DNA from: UMGS1474 sp050946775
GTDB lineage: Bacteria > Bacillota > Clostridia > Oscillospirales > Acutalibacteraceae
NCBI GenBank assembly: GCA_050946775.1
Contig: JBMNVL010000034.1
Span: 1-17,260 of the forward strand
Direction: 5' to 3'
Length of the DNA: 17,260 bases
The notes beneath the pieces are model-generated. The model searched no databases, was not told the origin of the DNA, and worked only from the letters and a program-made list of their open reading frames with translations. Below are positions 8,149 through 14,061 of this stretch, one piece after another. A program made the translations under genes and the position numbers. Every line of letters starts with the position of its first letter. The stretch's first letter is position 1.

Positions 8149-8179
8149 GATCGTTCCTCCTTGGAAACACTATCCGTTT

Positions 8180-8255
8180 CAGATCCTTCGCTTTGCTCAG
8201 GATGACACACTATCTGATACAATGTCGTCCTGAGGGCAACGCCCGAAGGATCTTT
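8180..8255. repeat. Dispersed hairpin repeat, copy B
   Basis: This copy has the same orientation as copy A. The left arm is at about 8180-8206 and contains GATCCTTCGCTTTGCTCAGG, one base different from copy A. The right arm at 8224-8255 carries GTCGTCCTGAGGGC and CCCGAAGGATC. It lies in the 5' leader of tsaD and downstream of the phosphatase-RimI gene, so it would sit between the two coding regions of a joint transcript. Confidence 0.82.
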
Positions 8256-8270
8256 CTGCGTTATCCGGCG

Positions 8271-8290
8271 GCGGGATGAGGGCATCCCGC
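8271..8290. other. 8-bp perfect hairpin between the RimI fusion gene and tsaD
   Basis: GCGGGATG (8271-8278) pairs with CATCCCGC (8283-8290) around an AGGG loop. No T-run follows on either strand, so it is not a convincing intrinsic terminator. It may be part of the same intergenic repeat mosaic or a processing or stability element. Confidence 0.45.
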
Positions 8291-8334
8291 CCTGCAGCCT
8301 GGCGCGAAAAAGTCATAACCGACAAGCCGCGAGT

Positions 8335-9195
8335 TTATTCTAAAATCTTTTCATAGATCGCCGCGTCCTCGGTCGGATCGCGGTAAAAGCCGGGGCGAAG
8401 TCCCGCCCGGGTAAAGCCGGCGCCCTCGTACAAAGCGACGGCGGCGGTGTTGGAGGGGCGCACCTCCAGCGACAGACGGGTCAGCCCCTCCCGCTTGGCG
8501 GCGGCGATCAGCGCCGCCATCAGCGCCCGGGCGACACCCTGCCGCCGGTGGGCGGGCGCAACCGCCACGTTGTCGAGATAGCCCTCGCCGGCGGCGATAT
8601 GCATCCCGGCGTATCCGGCGATCCCGCCCTCCCGCTCGGCCACCAAAAACCGGGCGGCCGGGTTGTCGGCCTCTTCCCGCAGCCCCGCCTCGCTCCACGG
8701 GTGGGCGAAGCAGGCGCGCTCGATCGCCGCCAGCGCCGGCGCGTCGGCGGCGGTCATCGGGCGGACGGCAACGGGAGGAAACAGGACGTCCAGCCAGCCG
8801 TCGACCGCCTTTTCCAGCGCGTCACGGGTGGCGCGGTAAAGGGCGATATCCCCGCCGAAGGGATCGGGGATTGGGGGAGAGGGCAGGTAGATCTTCCCGG
8901 GGGCGATCCCGGCGCCGATCAGCGCCTGCCGGTGGGACGGGGTCATCACGAAGATCCCGTCGGCGGCCCGCAGATCCGCCGGCGTCGCCTGAGCGGAGCG
9001 GTGTCCCGACAGATCGAGCCCGATCTCAGCCATCGCCGCCGCGGCGTTGGCCGTCGCCGGCGACCCGTCGGCGTACAGCCCGGCGCTGCGCACGGTCACG
9101 TCGGCGCGACCCCGGCGATCCAGCGCCCGGCGCAGCAAAGCCGCCGCCATCGGGCTGCGGCAGGTGTTGCCGGTGCAGACGCAGTACAGGATCAT
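8335..9195 (-). CDS. Fusion: YwlE-like low-molecular-weight phosphatase + RimI-type alanine N-acetyltransferase
   Basis: One uninterrupted 286-residue frame joins two enzymes. Residues 1 to about 140 are a low-molecular-weight phosphatase: the CX5R loop CTGNTCRSP starts with the nucleophilic Cys7, Arg13 follows, and DPFGG with the general-acid Asp111 closes the domain. Thr11 matches the residue that favours phospho-arginine in Bacillus subtilis YwlE, so protein-arginine phosphatase activity is the best guess. Residues from about 143 to 286 are a GNAT domain of RimI type, which acetylates the N-terminal alanine of ribosomal protein S18: acetyl-CoA loop RRQGVA at 217-222, LEVRPSN with Glu244, LYEGAGF with Tyr256, and FYRDPTEDA near the end. 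There is almost no linker. The start at 9195 (ATG, GGGGGTG upstream) gives a natural phosphatase N-terminus. An upstream in-frame ATG at 9297 would overlap the divergent gene and promoters. tsaD follows on the same strand. Confidence 0.9.
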   Translation of the reverse strand: MILYCVCTGNTCRSPMAAALLRRALDRRGRADVTVRSAGLYADGSPATANAAAAMAEIGLDLSGHRSAQATPADLRAADGIFVMTPSHRQALIGAGIAPGKIYLPSPPIPDPFGGDIALYRATRDALEKAVDGWLDVLFPPVAVRPMTAADAPALAAIERACFAHPWSEAGLREEADNPAARFLVAEREGGIAGYAGMHIAAGEGYLDNVAVAPAHRRQGVARALMAALIAAAKREGLTRLSLEVRPSNTAAVALYEGAGFTRAGLRPGFYRDPTEDAAIYEKILE

Positions 9196-9207
9196 CCCGT
9201 CACCCCC

Positions 9208-9236
9208 TTGAAAATTGCCGCACAGCGTGGCATAAT
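9208..9236 (+). promoter_or_regulatory. Promoter of the GH13 gene
   Basis: TTGAAA (9208-9213) and CATAAT (9231-9236) have a 17-bp spacer, about 40 bp before the ATG at 9278. The element is interleaved with the divergent promoter at 9244-9272. Confidence 0.68.
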
Positions 9237-9243
9237 ATAGTAT

Positions 9244-9272
9244 ACTATACACCCAATTGCCAAAGGAGTCAA
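9244..9272 (-). promoter_or_regulatory. Promoter of the phosphatase-RimI fusion gene
   Basis: On the - strand, TTGACT (9272-9267) and TATAGT (9249-9244) are separated by 17 bp, each one base from consensus. The -35 overlaps the ribosome binding site region of the divergent GH13 gene. The transcript would start at about 9237, leaving a leader of about 40 bases. Confidence 0.68.
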
Positions 9273-9277
9273 CGCCC

Positions 9278-11140
9278 ATGCCGCCGTTGCTTTTCAATTC
9301 CCGGGATCTTCGTTACCGCGCTCCCTTCGGAGCGGTGACGCGGGATACGCCGGTCTTTTTGCGGATCTGCCTGCCCCGGGAATGGCGGTGTTCGGCGGCC
9401 CGGCTGCGGATCCGTCCCGATCAGGGACTGGGCGAGGTGTACGGGATGTTCTGGGCCGGGATGGCCGACGACACCCACGAATGGTGGGACTGCCATTACG
9501 CCCCGGGACGGATCGATCTGTACTGGTACGCCTTTGAGATTGAGCTGCCGTGGGGCACACGGTATCTTTACCGCCAGTCCGACGCCACCGCCGGGATCGA
9601 CGACCGGCCGGGACAGGAGTGGCAGATGACGGTGTACCATCCGGCGCTGACCACCCCCGACTGGCTGCCGGGCGGGGTGATGTACCAGATTTTTCCCGAC
9701 CGGTTCGCCCGTTCGGGAAAGCCCAAGACGGGTGTGCCCGGCGACCGGATTTTGCGAGACGACTGGGGCGGTCAGCCGGTCTGGCGGCCGGACGAGCAGG
9801 GCGAGGTGCGCAACAACGATTATTTTGGCGGCGATCTGAAGGGGATCGAGGAGCACCTCGACCGGCTTTGCGAGCTCGGGGTCACCTGCGTGTATCTCAA
9901 CCCGGTTTTCGAGGCCCATTCCAACCACCGGTACGATACCGCCGATTACGAAAAGATCGACCCGCTGCTGGGCGACGGAGAGGATTTTGCCAGCCTCTGC
10001 CGGGCGACGGAAAAGCGGGGGATCCGGGTGGTGCTGGACGGGGTGTTCAGCCACACCGGCGCCGACAGCCGGTATTTTGACCGCTACGGCCGGTACGGCG
10101 ACGAGGGCGCTTACCGGTCGCCGGCGTCGCCCTATTATCCGTGGTACCGTTTCGACCGCTGGCCGGACGGATACCGGGCCTGGTGGGGGTTCGTCAATCT
10201 GCCGGAGGTGGAGGAAAACCATCCCGCCTACCGGCGGTATATCCTCGGGGAAAAAGGGATCGTCCGCCGGTGGCTGCGCGCCGGCGCCGCCGGCTGGCGG
10301 CTGGACGTGGCCGACGAGCTGCCCGACGAGTTTCTCGACGAGCTGCGCCGGGCGGCGAAGGCCGAAAAGCCCGACGCGCTGGTGCTGGGTGAGGTGTGGG
10401 AAGACGCCTCCCGCAAGGAAAGCTACGGCCACCGGCGGCGGTATCTGCTGGGCGATCAGCTGGACAGCGTGATGAACTATCCCTTCCGGGAGGCGGTGCT
10501 GGGCTTTGTCCGCCGGGGCGACGCGCAGGGCTTTTACCGGATCGTCGGGGATATCGCGGAGCGTTATCCGCCGCCGGTGCTGCGCTGCCTGATGAACCAC
10601 ATCGGCACCCACGATACGCCCCGGGCGTTGACGGCGCTGGGCGGCGAGCCGGAGGCCGGCCGGGGCCGGACGTGGCAGGCGGAGCAGAAGATGACCGCCG
10701 ATCAGCGGCGGCTGGGGATCCGGCGGCTGAAGCTGGCGGCGGCGCTGCAATTTTGCCTGCCCGGCGTGCCGTGTATCTATTACGGCGACGAGGCCGGGAT
10801 GGAGGGATACCGCGATCCCTTCAACCGGGGGTGCTACCCCTGGGGAGAGGAGGACGCCGGACTGCTCGACTGGTATCGCCGGCTGGGCGCCCTGCGGCGG
10901 GATTGCCCGGTGCTGAAGGAAGGCGCGTTTTTGCCCCTGCCGGGGGAAGAGGGAACGGTCGCCTTCTCCCGCGCCGACGGTACCGGAGCGCTGCTGTGCG
11001 CCGTCAACCGGGACGGGGAGCCGCGGTCGCTGTTCCTGCCGGAGGAATGGCGGGACCTTCCCGTGCGGCTGGGCGACGGTTTTTTTGACGGCGACCGGCT
11101 GGTGCTGCCGCCCCTGTCCGCGGCGATTTTGATAAAATAA
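9278..11140 (+). CDS. GH13 alpha-glucan hydrolase (neopullulanase / cyclomaltodextrinase-like)
   Basis: This 620-residue enzyme of the alpha-amylase clan acts on alpha-glucosidic bonds of maltodextrins, pullulan or cyclodextrins. Residues 1 to about 125 form an N-terminal beta-sandwich region of the kind found in neopullulanases. The (beta/alpha)8 barrel follows from YQIFPDRFA near 136. Conserved regions are DGVFSH (254-259), GWRLDVADE (339-347, nucleophile Asp343), GEVWED (371-376, acid/base Glu372) and THDTPR (444-449, transition-state Asp446), so all three catalytic acids are present. A C-terminal beta domain ends the protein. No signal peptide is seen, so it should work in the cytoplasm on imported oligosaccharides. 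AAAGGAG at 9262-9268 picks the ATG at 9278. It has its own promoter and terminator. Exact specificity is unresolved. Confidence 0.92.
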   Translation: MPPLLFNSRDLRYRAPFGAVTRDTPVFLRICLPREWRCSAARLRIRPDQGLGEVYGMFWAGMADDTHEWWDCHYAPGRIDLYWYAFEIELPWGTRYLYRQSDATAGIDDRPGQEWQMTVYHPALTTPDWLPGGVMYQIFPDRFARSGKPKTGVPGDRILRDDWGGQPVWRPDEQGEVRNNDYFGGDLKGIEEHLDRLCELGVTCVYLNPVFEAHSNHRYDTADYEKIDPLLGDGEDFASLCRATEKRGIRVVLDGVFSHTGADSRYFDRYGRYGDEGAYRSPASPYYPWYRFDRWPDGYRAWWGFVNLPEVEENHPAYRRYILGEKGIVRRWLRAGAAGWRLDVADELPDEFLDELRRAAKAEKPDALVLGEVWEDASRKESYGHRRRYLLGDQLDSVMNYPFREAVLGFVRRGDAQGFYRIVGDIAERYPPPVLRCLMNHIGTHDTPRALTALGGEPEAGRGRTWQAEQKMTADQRRLGIRRLKLAAALQFCLPGVPCIYYGDEAGMEGYRDPFNRGCYPWGEEDAGLLDWYRRLGALRRDCPVLKEGAFLPLPGEEGTVAFSRADGTGALLCAVNRDGEPRSLFLPEEWRDLPVRLGDGFFDGDRLVLPPLSAAILIK

Positions 11141-11178
11141 AAGCAGACGGATGGTTTTGGCCTCCGTCTGCTTTTTTT
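11141..11178 (+). terminator. Intrinsic terminator of the GH13 gene
   Basis: This hairpin starts right after the stop codon. AAGCAGACGGA (11141-11151) pairs with TCCGTCTGCTT (11163-11173), followed by T residues to 11178. The A-rich sequence on its left could also stop transcripts arriving from mnmE on the opposite strand. Confidence 0.9.
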
Positions 11179-11203
11179 ACTTGAAACACCCCGCCCATTC
11201 GCA

Positions 11204-11220
11204 CAAACCGGCGGTAACCG
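11204..11220 (+). repeat. CAAACCGGCGGTAACCG intergenic motif, copy 2
   Basis: Exact copy of the motif at 4002-4018. It is preceded by CACCCCGCCCATTCG, similar to the sequence before copy 3, and is followed at once by the long inverted-repeat element at 11225. Confidence 0.6.
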
Positions 11221-11224
11221 TATG

Positions 11225-11374
11225 GCCCCCTCTGACGAGGGGGCTGGATCGGCAGGCGCGATAGCGACGGCCGAGACTGAGGGAGAGATAACGAGATCAG
11301 CGGCACGCCCTTCTCTCCCTCCGTCTTGCCTCGTGCTGTGCACTCGCCAATCCACCTCCCTCGTCAGAGGGAGG
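11225..11374. mobile_element. 150-bp MITE-like inverted-repeat element
   Basis: The left end GCCCCCTCTGACGAGGGGGC (11225-11244) and the right end CCTCCCTCGTCAGAGGGAGG (11355-11374) are each small hairpins. They are also inverted copies of each other. The similarity continues inward (CTGGATCGGC against reverse-complement TGGATTGGC). A second inverted pair, 11275-11288 with 11312-11325, has one mismatch. The whole element can fold into one long imperfect hairpin. It has no transposase and no supported open frame, so it would be a non-autonomous miniature element. I could not identify target-site duplications. Confidence 0.65.
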
Positions 11375-11442
11375 CATGCGCTTCCCCTTCATTGACGGTC
11401 ACGCCGTAGGGGAGGGGTTTCCCCTCCAGCGGGATGACGATG

Positions 11443-11521
11443 AAAGATTCTTCGGGCTAACGCCATCAGAATGACAGTGTTCCTAACCGCGTTGTCATCC
11501 TGAGCAAAGCGAAGGATCTTA
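11443..11521. repeat. Dispersed hairpin repeat, copy C (inverted orientation)
   Basis: Opposite orientation to copies A and B. The arm at 11443-11475 is diverged (AAAGATTCTTCGGGCTAACG, with CATCAGAATGAC in place of CTCAGGATGAC). The arm at 11494-11521 is intact (GTCATCCTGAGCAAAGCGAA). A small 7-bp hairpin (GGAGGGG, TTT, CCCCTCC, 11411-11427) lies just before it. The copy is downstream of mnmE, which ends at 11547. Confidence 0.8.
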
Positions 11522-11546
11522 TCTGGCAACCTTGCGGCGTCCGCCT

Positions 11547-12914
11547 TTATTTTCCCACGCAAAAGCGGGCGAAAACCTCGTCCACCACGGTTTCGGTGGC
11601 CCGCTTGCCGGTCAGTTCCAGCAGGGCGTCGATGGCGCTGTCCACGCTGACGATCGTCACGTCGGGGGTCATGCCGCTCTCGACGGCGGCGATCGCCTCC
11701 TCCAGCGCCTCCTTGCAGCGGCGCAGCGCTCCCCGCTGGCGTTCGGTGGTCAAAATCGGCTGGGAATCGTCCAGCGCCGCCACCCCGGTCAGCGTTTCCA
11801 CCGCCTGCCGCAGGGCGTCGATGCCGGTGCCCTCCCTGGCGGACAGGACCACGGTATAGGGGCAAAGCGCCCGCACCTCGTCGGGATCCAGCGCCAGCGG
11901 CCGGTCGGCCTTGTTGATGACGGCGACGGTCGGCGTGTCCCGCAGGGCTTCCAGCCGCCGGCGATCCTCCCCGGTGAGCGCCTCGCCGCCGTCCAGCAAA
12001 AACAGCACCAGCGCCGCCGTTTCCATCCGCTTGAGCGCCCGGTCGACCCCGATGGCCTCCACCTCGTCGTCCGATTGGCGCAGTCCGGCGGTATCCGACA
12101 GTCGCAGGGTGACTTCACCCAGCCGCACCGTTTCCTCCACCACGTCCCGGGTGGTGCCGGGAATGGCGGTCACGATGCTGCGCTCGTGTCCCGCCAGGGC
12201 GTTCATCAGGGTGGACTTGCCCACGTTGGGCCGCCCGACGATGGCGGTGTCGATCCCTTCGCGCAGCACTTTCCCGGCGTCAAAGGTGGCCAGCAGCCCT
12301 TCCACCTGCGCTTTGGCGGCGGTCAGGGTCTGCCGCATGGCGGCGGGTTCAAGATCGGGGATATCGTCGTCGGGATAGTCCACGAAAGCGGCCGCCTGCG
12401 CCGCCAGGGCGGTCAGCGACTGGCGCACCCGGTCCATTTTGGCGGCCAGATGCCCCTGCCGGGCGGACAGGGCGGCCTTGGCGGCCAGCCGGCCGGTAGC
12501 GGCGATGCTGTCCATCACCGATTCGGCGCCGGTCAGATCCAGCTTGCCGCTCAAAAACGCCCGGCGGGTGAATTCCCCCGGCCCGGCCGGCGCGGCGCCG
12601 GCGTCCAGCGCCGCCCGCAGCACCCGCCGCAGCAGATACAGCCCGCCGTGGCAGGACAATTCCACCGTGTCCTCCCCGGTGTAGCTGTGCGGCGCCAAAA
12701 ACACCAGCGCCACCGCGTCGTCGATATCGCCGTCGGCGTCGAACACCGTGCCGTACAGGGCGGTATAGCCGGGGGCTTGCTCCAGCGTTTTTTTGGCGGA
12801 CGCCGGACGAAAGATCCGCGCCGCCAGGGCGACGGCGCCGTCTCCCGACAGGCGAACGGTTCCCAATCCGGCGGCGGCCGGCGGGGTGGCGATAGCGGCA
12901 ATTACGCGGCTCAT
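11547..12914 (-). CDS. mnmE: tRNA uridine-5-carboxymethylaminomethyl modification GTPase MnmE
   Basis: MnmE works with MnmG to install the (carboxymethyl)aminomethyl group on wobble U34 of certain tRNAs, using methylene-tetrahydrofolate and GTP. The product is 455 residues, standard length. The N-terminal folate-binding domain covers about 1-118. A helical domain is split around the G domain. G motifs are GRPNVGKS (227-234), GTTRD (253-257), DTAG (274-277) and NKAD (334-337), with SAR near 358. The C-terminal FCVGK carries the conserved catalytic Cys452. The start is placed at 12914, after GAAAGGAT. An upstream in-frame ATG at 12971 lies before the promoter and would add unrelated residues. 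The usual Firmicutes partners mnmG, rsmG and jag are not adjacent, so this copy is unlinked. Confidence 0.95.
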   Translation of the reverse strand: MSRVIAAIATPPAAAGLGTVRLSGDGAVALAARIFRPASAKKTLEQAPGYTALYGTVFDADGDIDDAVALVFLAPHSYTGEDTVELSCHGGLYLLRRVLRAALDAGAAPAGPGEFTRRAFLSGKLDLTGAESVMDSIAATGRLAAKAALSARQGHLAAKMDRVRQSLTALAAQAAAFVDYPDDDIPDLEPAAMRQTLTAAKAQVEGLLATFDAGKVLREGIDTAIVGRPNVGKSTLMNALAGHERSIVTAIPGTTRDVVEETVRLGEVTLRLSDTAGLRQSDDEVEAIGVDRALKRMETAALVLFLLDGGEALTGEDRRRLEALRDTPTVAVINKADRPLALDPDEVRALCPYTVVLSAREGTGIDALRQAVETLTGVAALDDSQPILTTERQRGALRRCKEALEEAIAAVESGMTPDVTIVSVDSAIDALLELTGKRATETVVDEVFARFCVGK

Positions 12915-12937
12915 GGCGATCATCCTTTCTGCCGACC

Positions 12938-12966
12938 AGTATACCGCAAACGGCGGCGGTTGTCCA
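12938..12966 (-). promoter_or_regulatory. Promoter of mnmE
   Basis: On the - strand, TGGACA (12966-12961) and TATACT (12943-12938) are 17 bp apart, each one base from consensus. They lie about 25 bp before the mnmE start, so the leader is short. Confidence 0.68.
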
Positions 12967-12971
12967 GTCAC

Positions 12972-13000
12972 TTGCCAACGGGCGGAAAATATGCTACAAT
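12972..13000 (+). promoter_or_regulatory. Promoter of the beta-helix acyltransferase gene
   Basis: TTGCCA (12972-12977) and TACAAT (12995-13000) have a 17-bp spacer, with TGC directly before the -10 (extended -10). It is back to back with the mnmE promoter. The predicted leader is very short, with the ribosome binding site beginning at 13010. Confidence 0.7.
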
Positions 13001-13021
13001 ATCCGGGCGAAAGGAGCGATC

Positions 13022-13690
13022 GTGTTGGACGCTTTGAAAACGGTACATCTGCTGAATCTGGAACGCACCCTGGCCGCGCCGCTGCTTAAGGAGTGCGCGT
13101 ATCCCTGGGAGGCGCTGGATCGCATCGGGGACTTTATCGAGCGGCTGGGCGAGACCCTGCCGGCTGAGGAATACGACCATCCCGCCCCGACGGTGTGGAT
13201 CCACAAGACCGCGTCGGTCGCGCCCACCGCCTTTGTCGGCGAGCGGGTGATCATCGGCGCCGGCACCGAGGTGCGCCACGGGGCGTTTATCCGGGGCAGC
13301 GCCCTGGTGGGCGAAGGCGCGGTGGTGGGCAATTCCACCGAGCTGAAAAACGTGATTTTGTTCGACGGGGTGCAGGTGCCCCATTACAACTACGTCGGGG
13401 ATTCCATCCTCGGCCACAAGGCGCATATGGGCGCCGGGTCGATCACCTCCAACGTCAAAAGCGACAAGACCCTCGTCACCGTGATGGCGGGCGGCGAAAA
13501 AATCGCCACCGGGCGCAAAAAAATGGGGGCGATCCTGGGCGACCACGTCGAGATCGGGTGCAACAGCGTCCTCAATCCCGGCACGGTGGTCGGCCGGGGC
13601 ACGTCGGTCTATCCTCTGTCGATGGTGCGGGGCTTTGTTCCCGCCGGGAGCATTTACAAAAAGCAGGGTGAAATCGCCCAGAGAACATGA
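13022..13690 (+). CDS. Left-handed beta-helix acyltransferase resembling the GlmU C-terminal domain
   Basis: A 222-residue protein. Residues 1 to about 50 form a helical lead-in (LDALKTVHLLNLERTLAAPL). From about 55 to 212, hexapeptide repeats typical of a left-handed beta-helix follow (VGERVIIGAGTEV, VGEGAVVGNSTEL, LGDHVEIGCNSVL). The block STELKN, then PHYNYVGD with His121, then GAGSITSN parallels the GlmU acetyltransferase active-site region. The nucleotidyltransferase half of GlmU is absent. Similar stand-alone proteins are often labelled UDP-N-acetylglucosamine pyrophosphorylase, which this sequence does not support because no pyrophosphorylase domain exists. An acetyl or other acyl transfer to an amino sugar is plausible. 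Start: AAAGGAG at 13010-13016, then GTG at 13022. A TTG at 13025 is an alternative with longer spacing. Confidence 0.8.
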   Translation: MLDALKTVHLLNLERTLAAPLLKECAYPWEALDRIGDFIERLGETLPAEEYDHPAPTVWIHKTASVAPTAFVGERVIIGAGTEVRHGAFIRGSALVGEGAVVGNSTELKNVILFDGVQVPHYNYVGDSILGHKAHMGAGSITSNVKSDKTLVTVMAGGEKIATGRKKMGAILGDHVEIGCNSVLNPGTVVGRGTSVYPLSMVRGFVPAGSIYKKQGEIAQRT

Positions 13691-13692
13691 TA

Positions 13693-13734
13693 TTAGACGT
13701 TAGACGTTAGATGATAGACGTTAGACGTTAGACG
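13693..13734. repeat. TTAGACG heptad array
   Basis: The array begins three bases after the stop of the preceding gene. TTAGACG occurs four times: two tandem copies, an imperfect interruption (TTAGATGATAGACG), and two more copies. It is the opposite-strand version of the array at 403-430. The tandem 7-bp structure is prone to slippage. I see no function. Confidence 0.75.
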
Positions 13735-13751
13735 CACCCCGCGCATTTGCG

Positions 13752-13767
13752 CAAACCGGCGGTAACC
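13752..13767 (+). repeat. CAAACCGGCGGTAACC intergenic motif, copy 3
   Basis: Sixteen bases match copies at 4002 and 11204. It is preceded by CACCCCGCGCATTTGCG. That lead sequence appears again at 13999-14013 without the motif. It is followed by GGGCGGATATCATCCGCCC (13774-13792), a palindrome related to the GGGCGGAT end of the 32-bp repeat at 120-151. Confidence 0.6.
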
Positions 13768-13806
13768 CGTGGGGGCGGATATCATCCGCCCGCAGGCTGA
13801 CACGGG

Positions 13807-13883
13807 AAAGATCCTTCGGGCTACGCCCTCAGGATGACCCGATTTGTGGATGCGGTGTCATCCTGAGCGAAGCGAAGGATCTT
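13807..13883. repeat. Dispersed hairpin repeat, copy D (inverted orientation)
   Basis: Both arms are intact: 13807-13838 contains GATCCTTCGGGCTACGCCCT and 13857-13883 contains GTCATCCTGAGCGAAGCGAA. It is the reverse complement of copies A and B. It lies in the gap between the converging beta-helix and DUF3048 genes. Confidence 0.85.
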
Positions 13884-13916
13884 ATCTCGCAATCTCCCGG
13901 CGGCAGCCGTGACCGG

Positions 13917-13992
13917 GGGATTGTTCCGGTATAATCTTGACAATCCCTCCGACCTCGCATTCGCTCGGCTACCTCCCTTTACACAAGGGAGG
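13917..13992. repeat. Remnant or half of a MITE-like inverted-repeat element
   Basis: GGGATTGT (13917-13924) pairs with ACAATCCC (13940-13947). Further on, CCTCCCTT (13972-13979) pairs with AAGGGAGG (13985-13992) around a TACAC loop. The second hairpin resembles the end hairpins of the element at 11225-11374, suggesting a related or decayed copy. A TATAAT inside the first loop has no matching gene downstream on +. Confidence 0.5.
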
Positions 13993-14013
13993 CATCCGCA
14001 CCCCGCGCATTTG

Positions 14014-14056
14014 AAAAAACCCGGCGTTTCGTGAAGACGAAACGCCGGGTCGAATT
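14014..14056 (-). terminator. Intrinsic terminator of the DUF3048 gene
   Basis: A perfect 14-bp stem (14019-14032 with 14037-14050, ACCCGGCGTTTCGT and its complement) has a 4-base loop. On the - strand it is followed by six T residues. On the + strand a T-run also occurs after CGAA, so some stopping of the converging + transcript is possible. Confidence 0.9.
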
Positions 14057-14061
14057 TTTTC

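Noticed and set aside
7132..8205. 357-codon frame antisense to tsaD
   Set aside because: The TsaD motifs and the AAGGAGG-GTG start lie on the - strand. The + frame has no start signal.
8271..8290. Terminator separating the phosphatase-RimI gene from tsaD
   Set aside because: The hairpin is good but lacks a T-run on the - strand, so transcription into tsaD is not clearly blocked.
9269..10750. Long antisense frame inside the GH13 gene
   Set aside because: All GH13 catalytic motifs are on the + strand, and the antisense frame lacks a start signal and any family resemblance.
11532..13037. 501-codon frame antisense to mnmE
   Set aside because: MnmE G motifs and the C-terminal FCVGK on the - strand are decisive. 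The antisense frame runs through both promoters at its end.
13693..13734. Origin or iteron-like array
   Set aside because: The 7-bp units are few, there is no DnaA box cluster, AT-rich unwinding region or replication gene nearby, and a related array sits at an unrelated site.
13926..13947. Promoter (TATAAT) in the gap before the DUF3048 terminator
   Set aside because: It sits in the loop of an inverted repeat, and no + strand gene follows. The next + gene start is more than 2 kb away.
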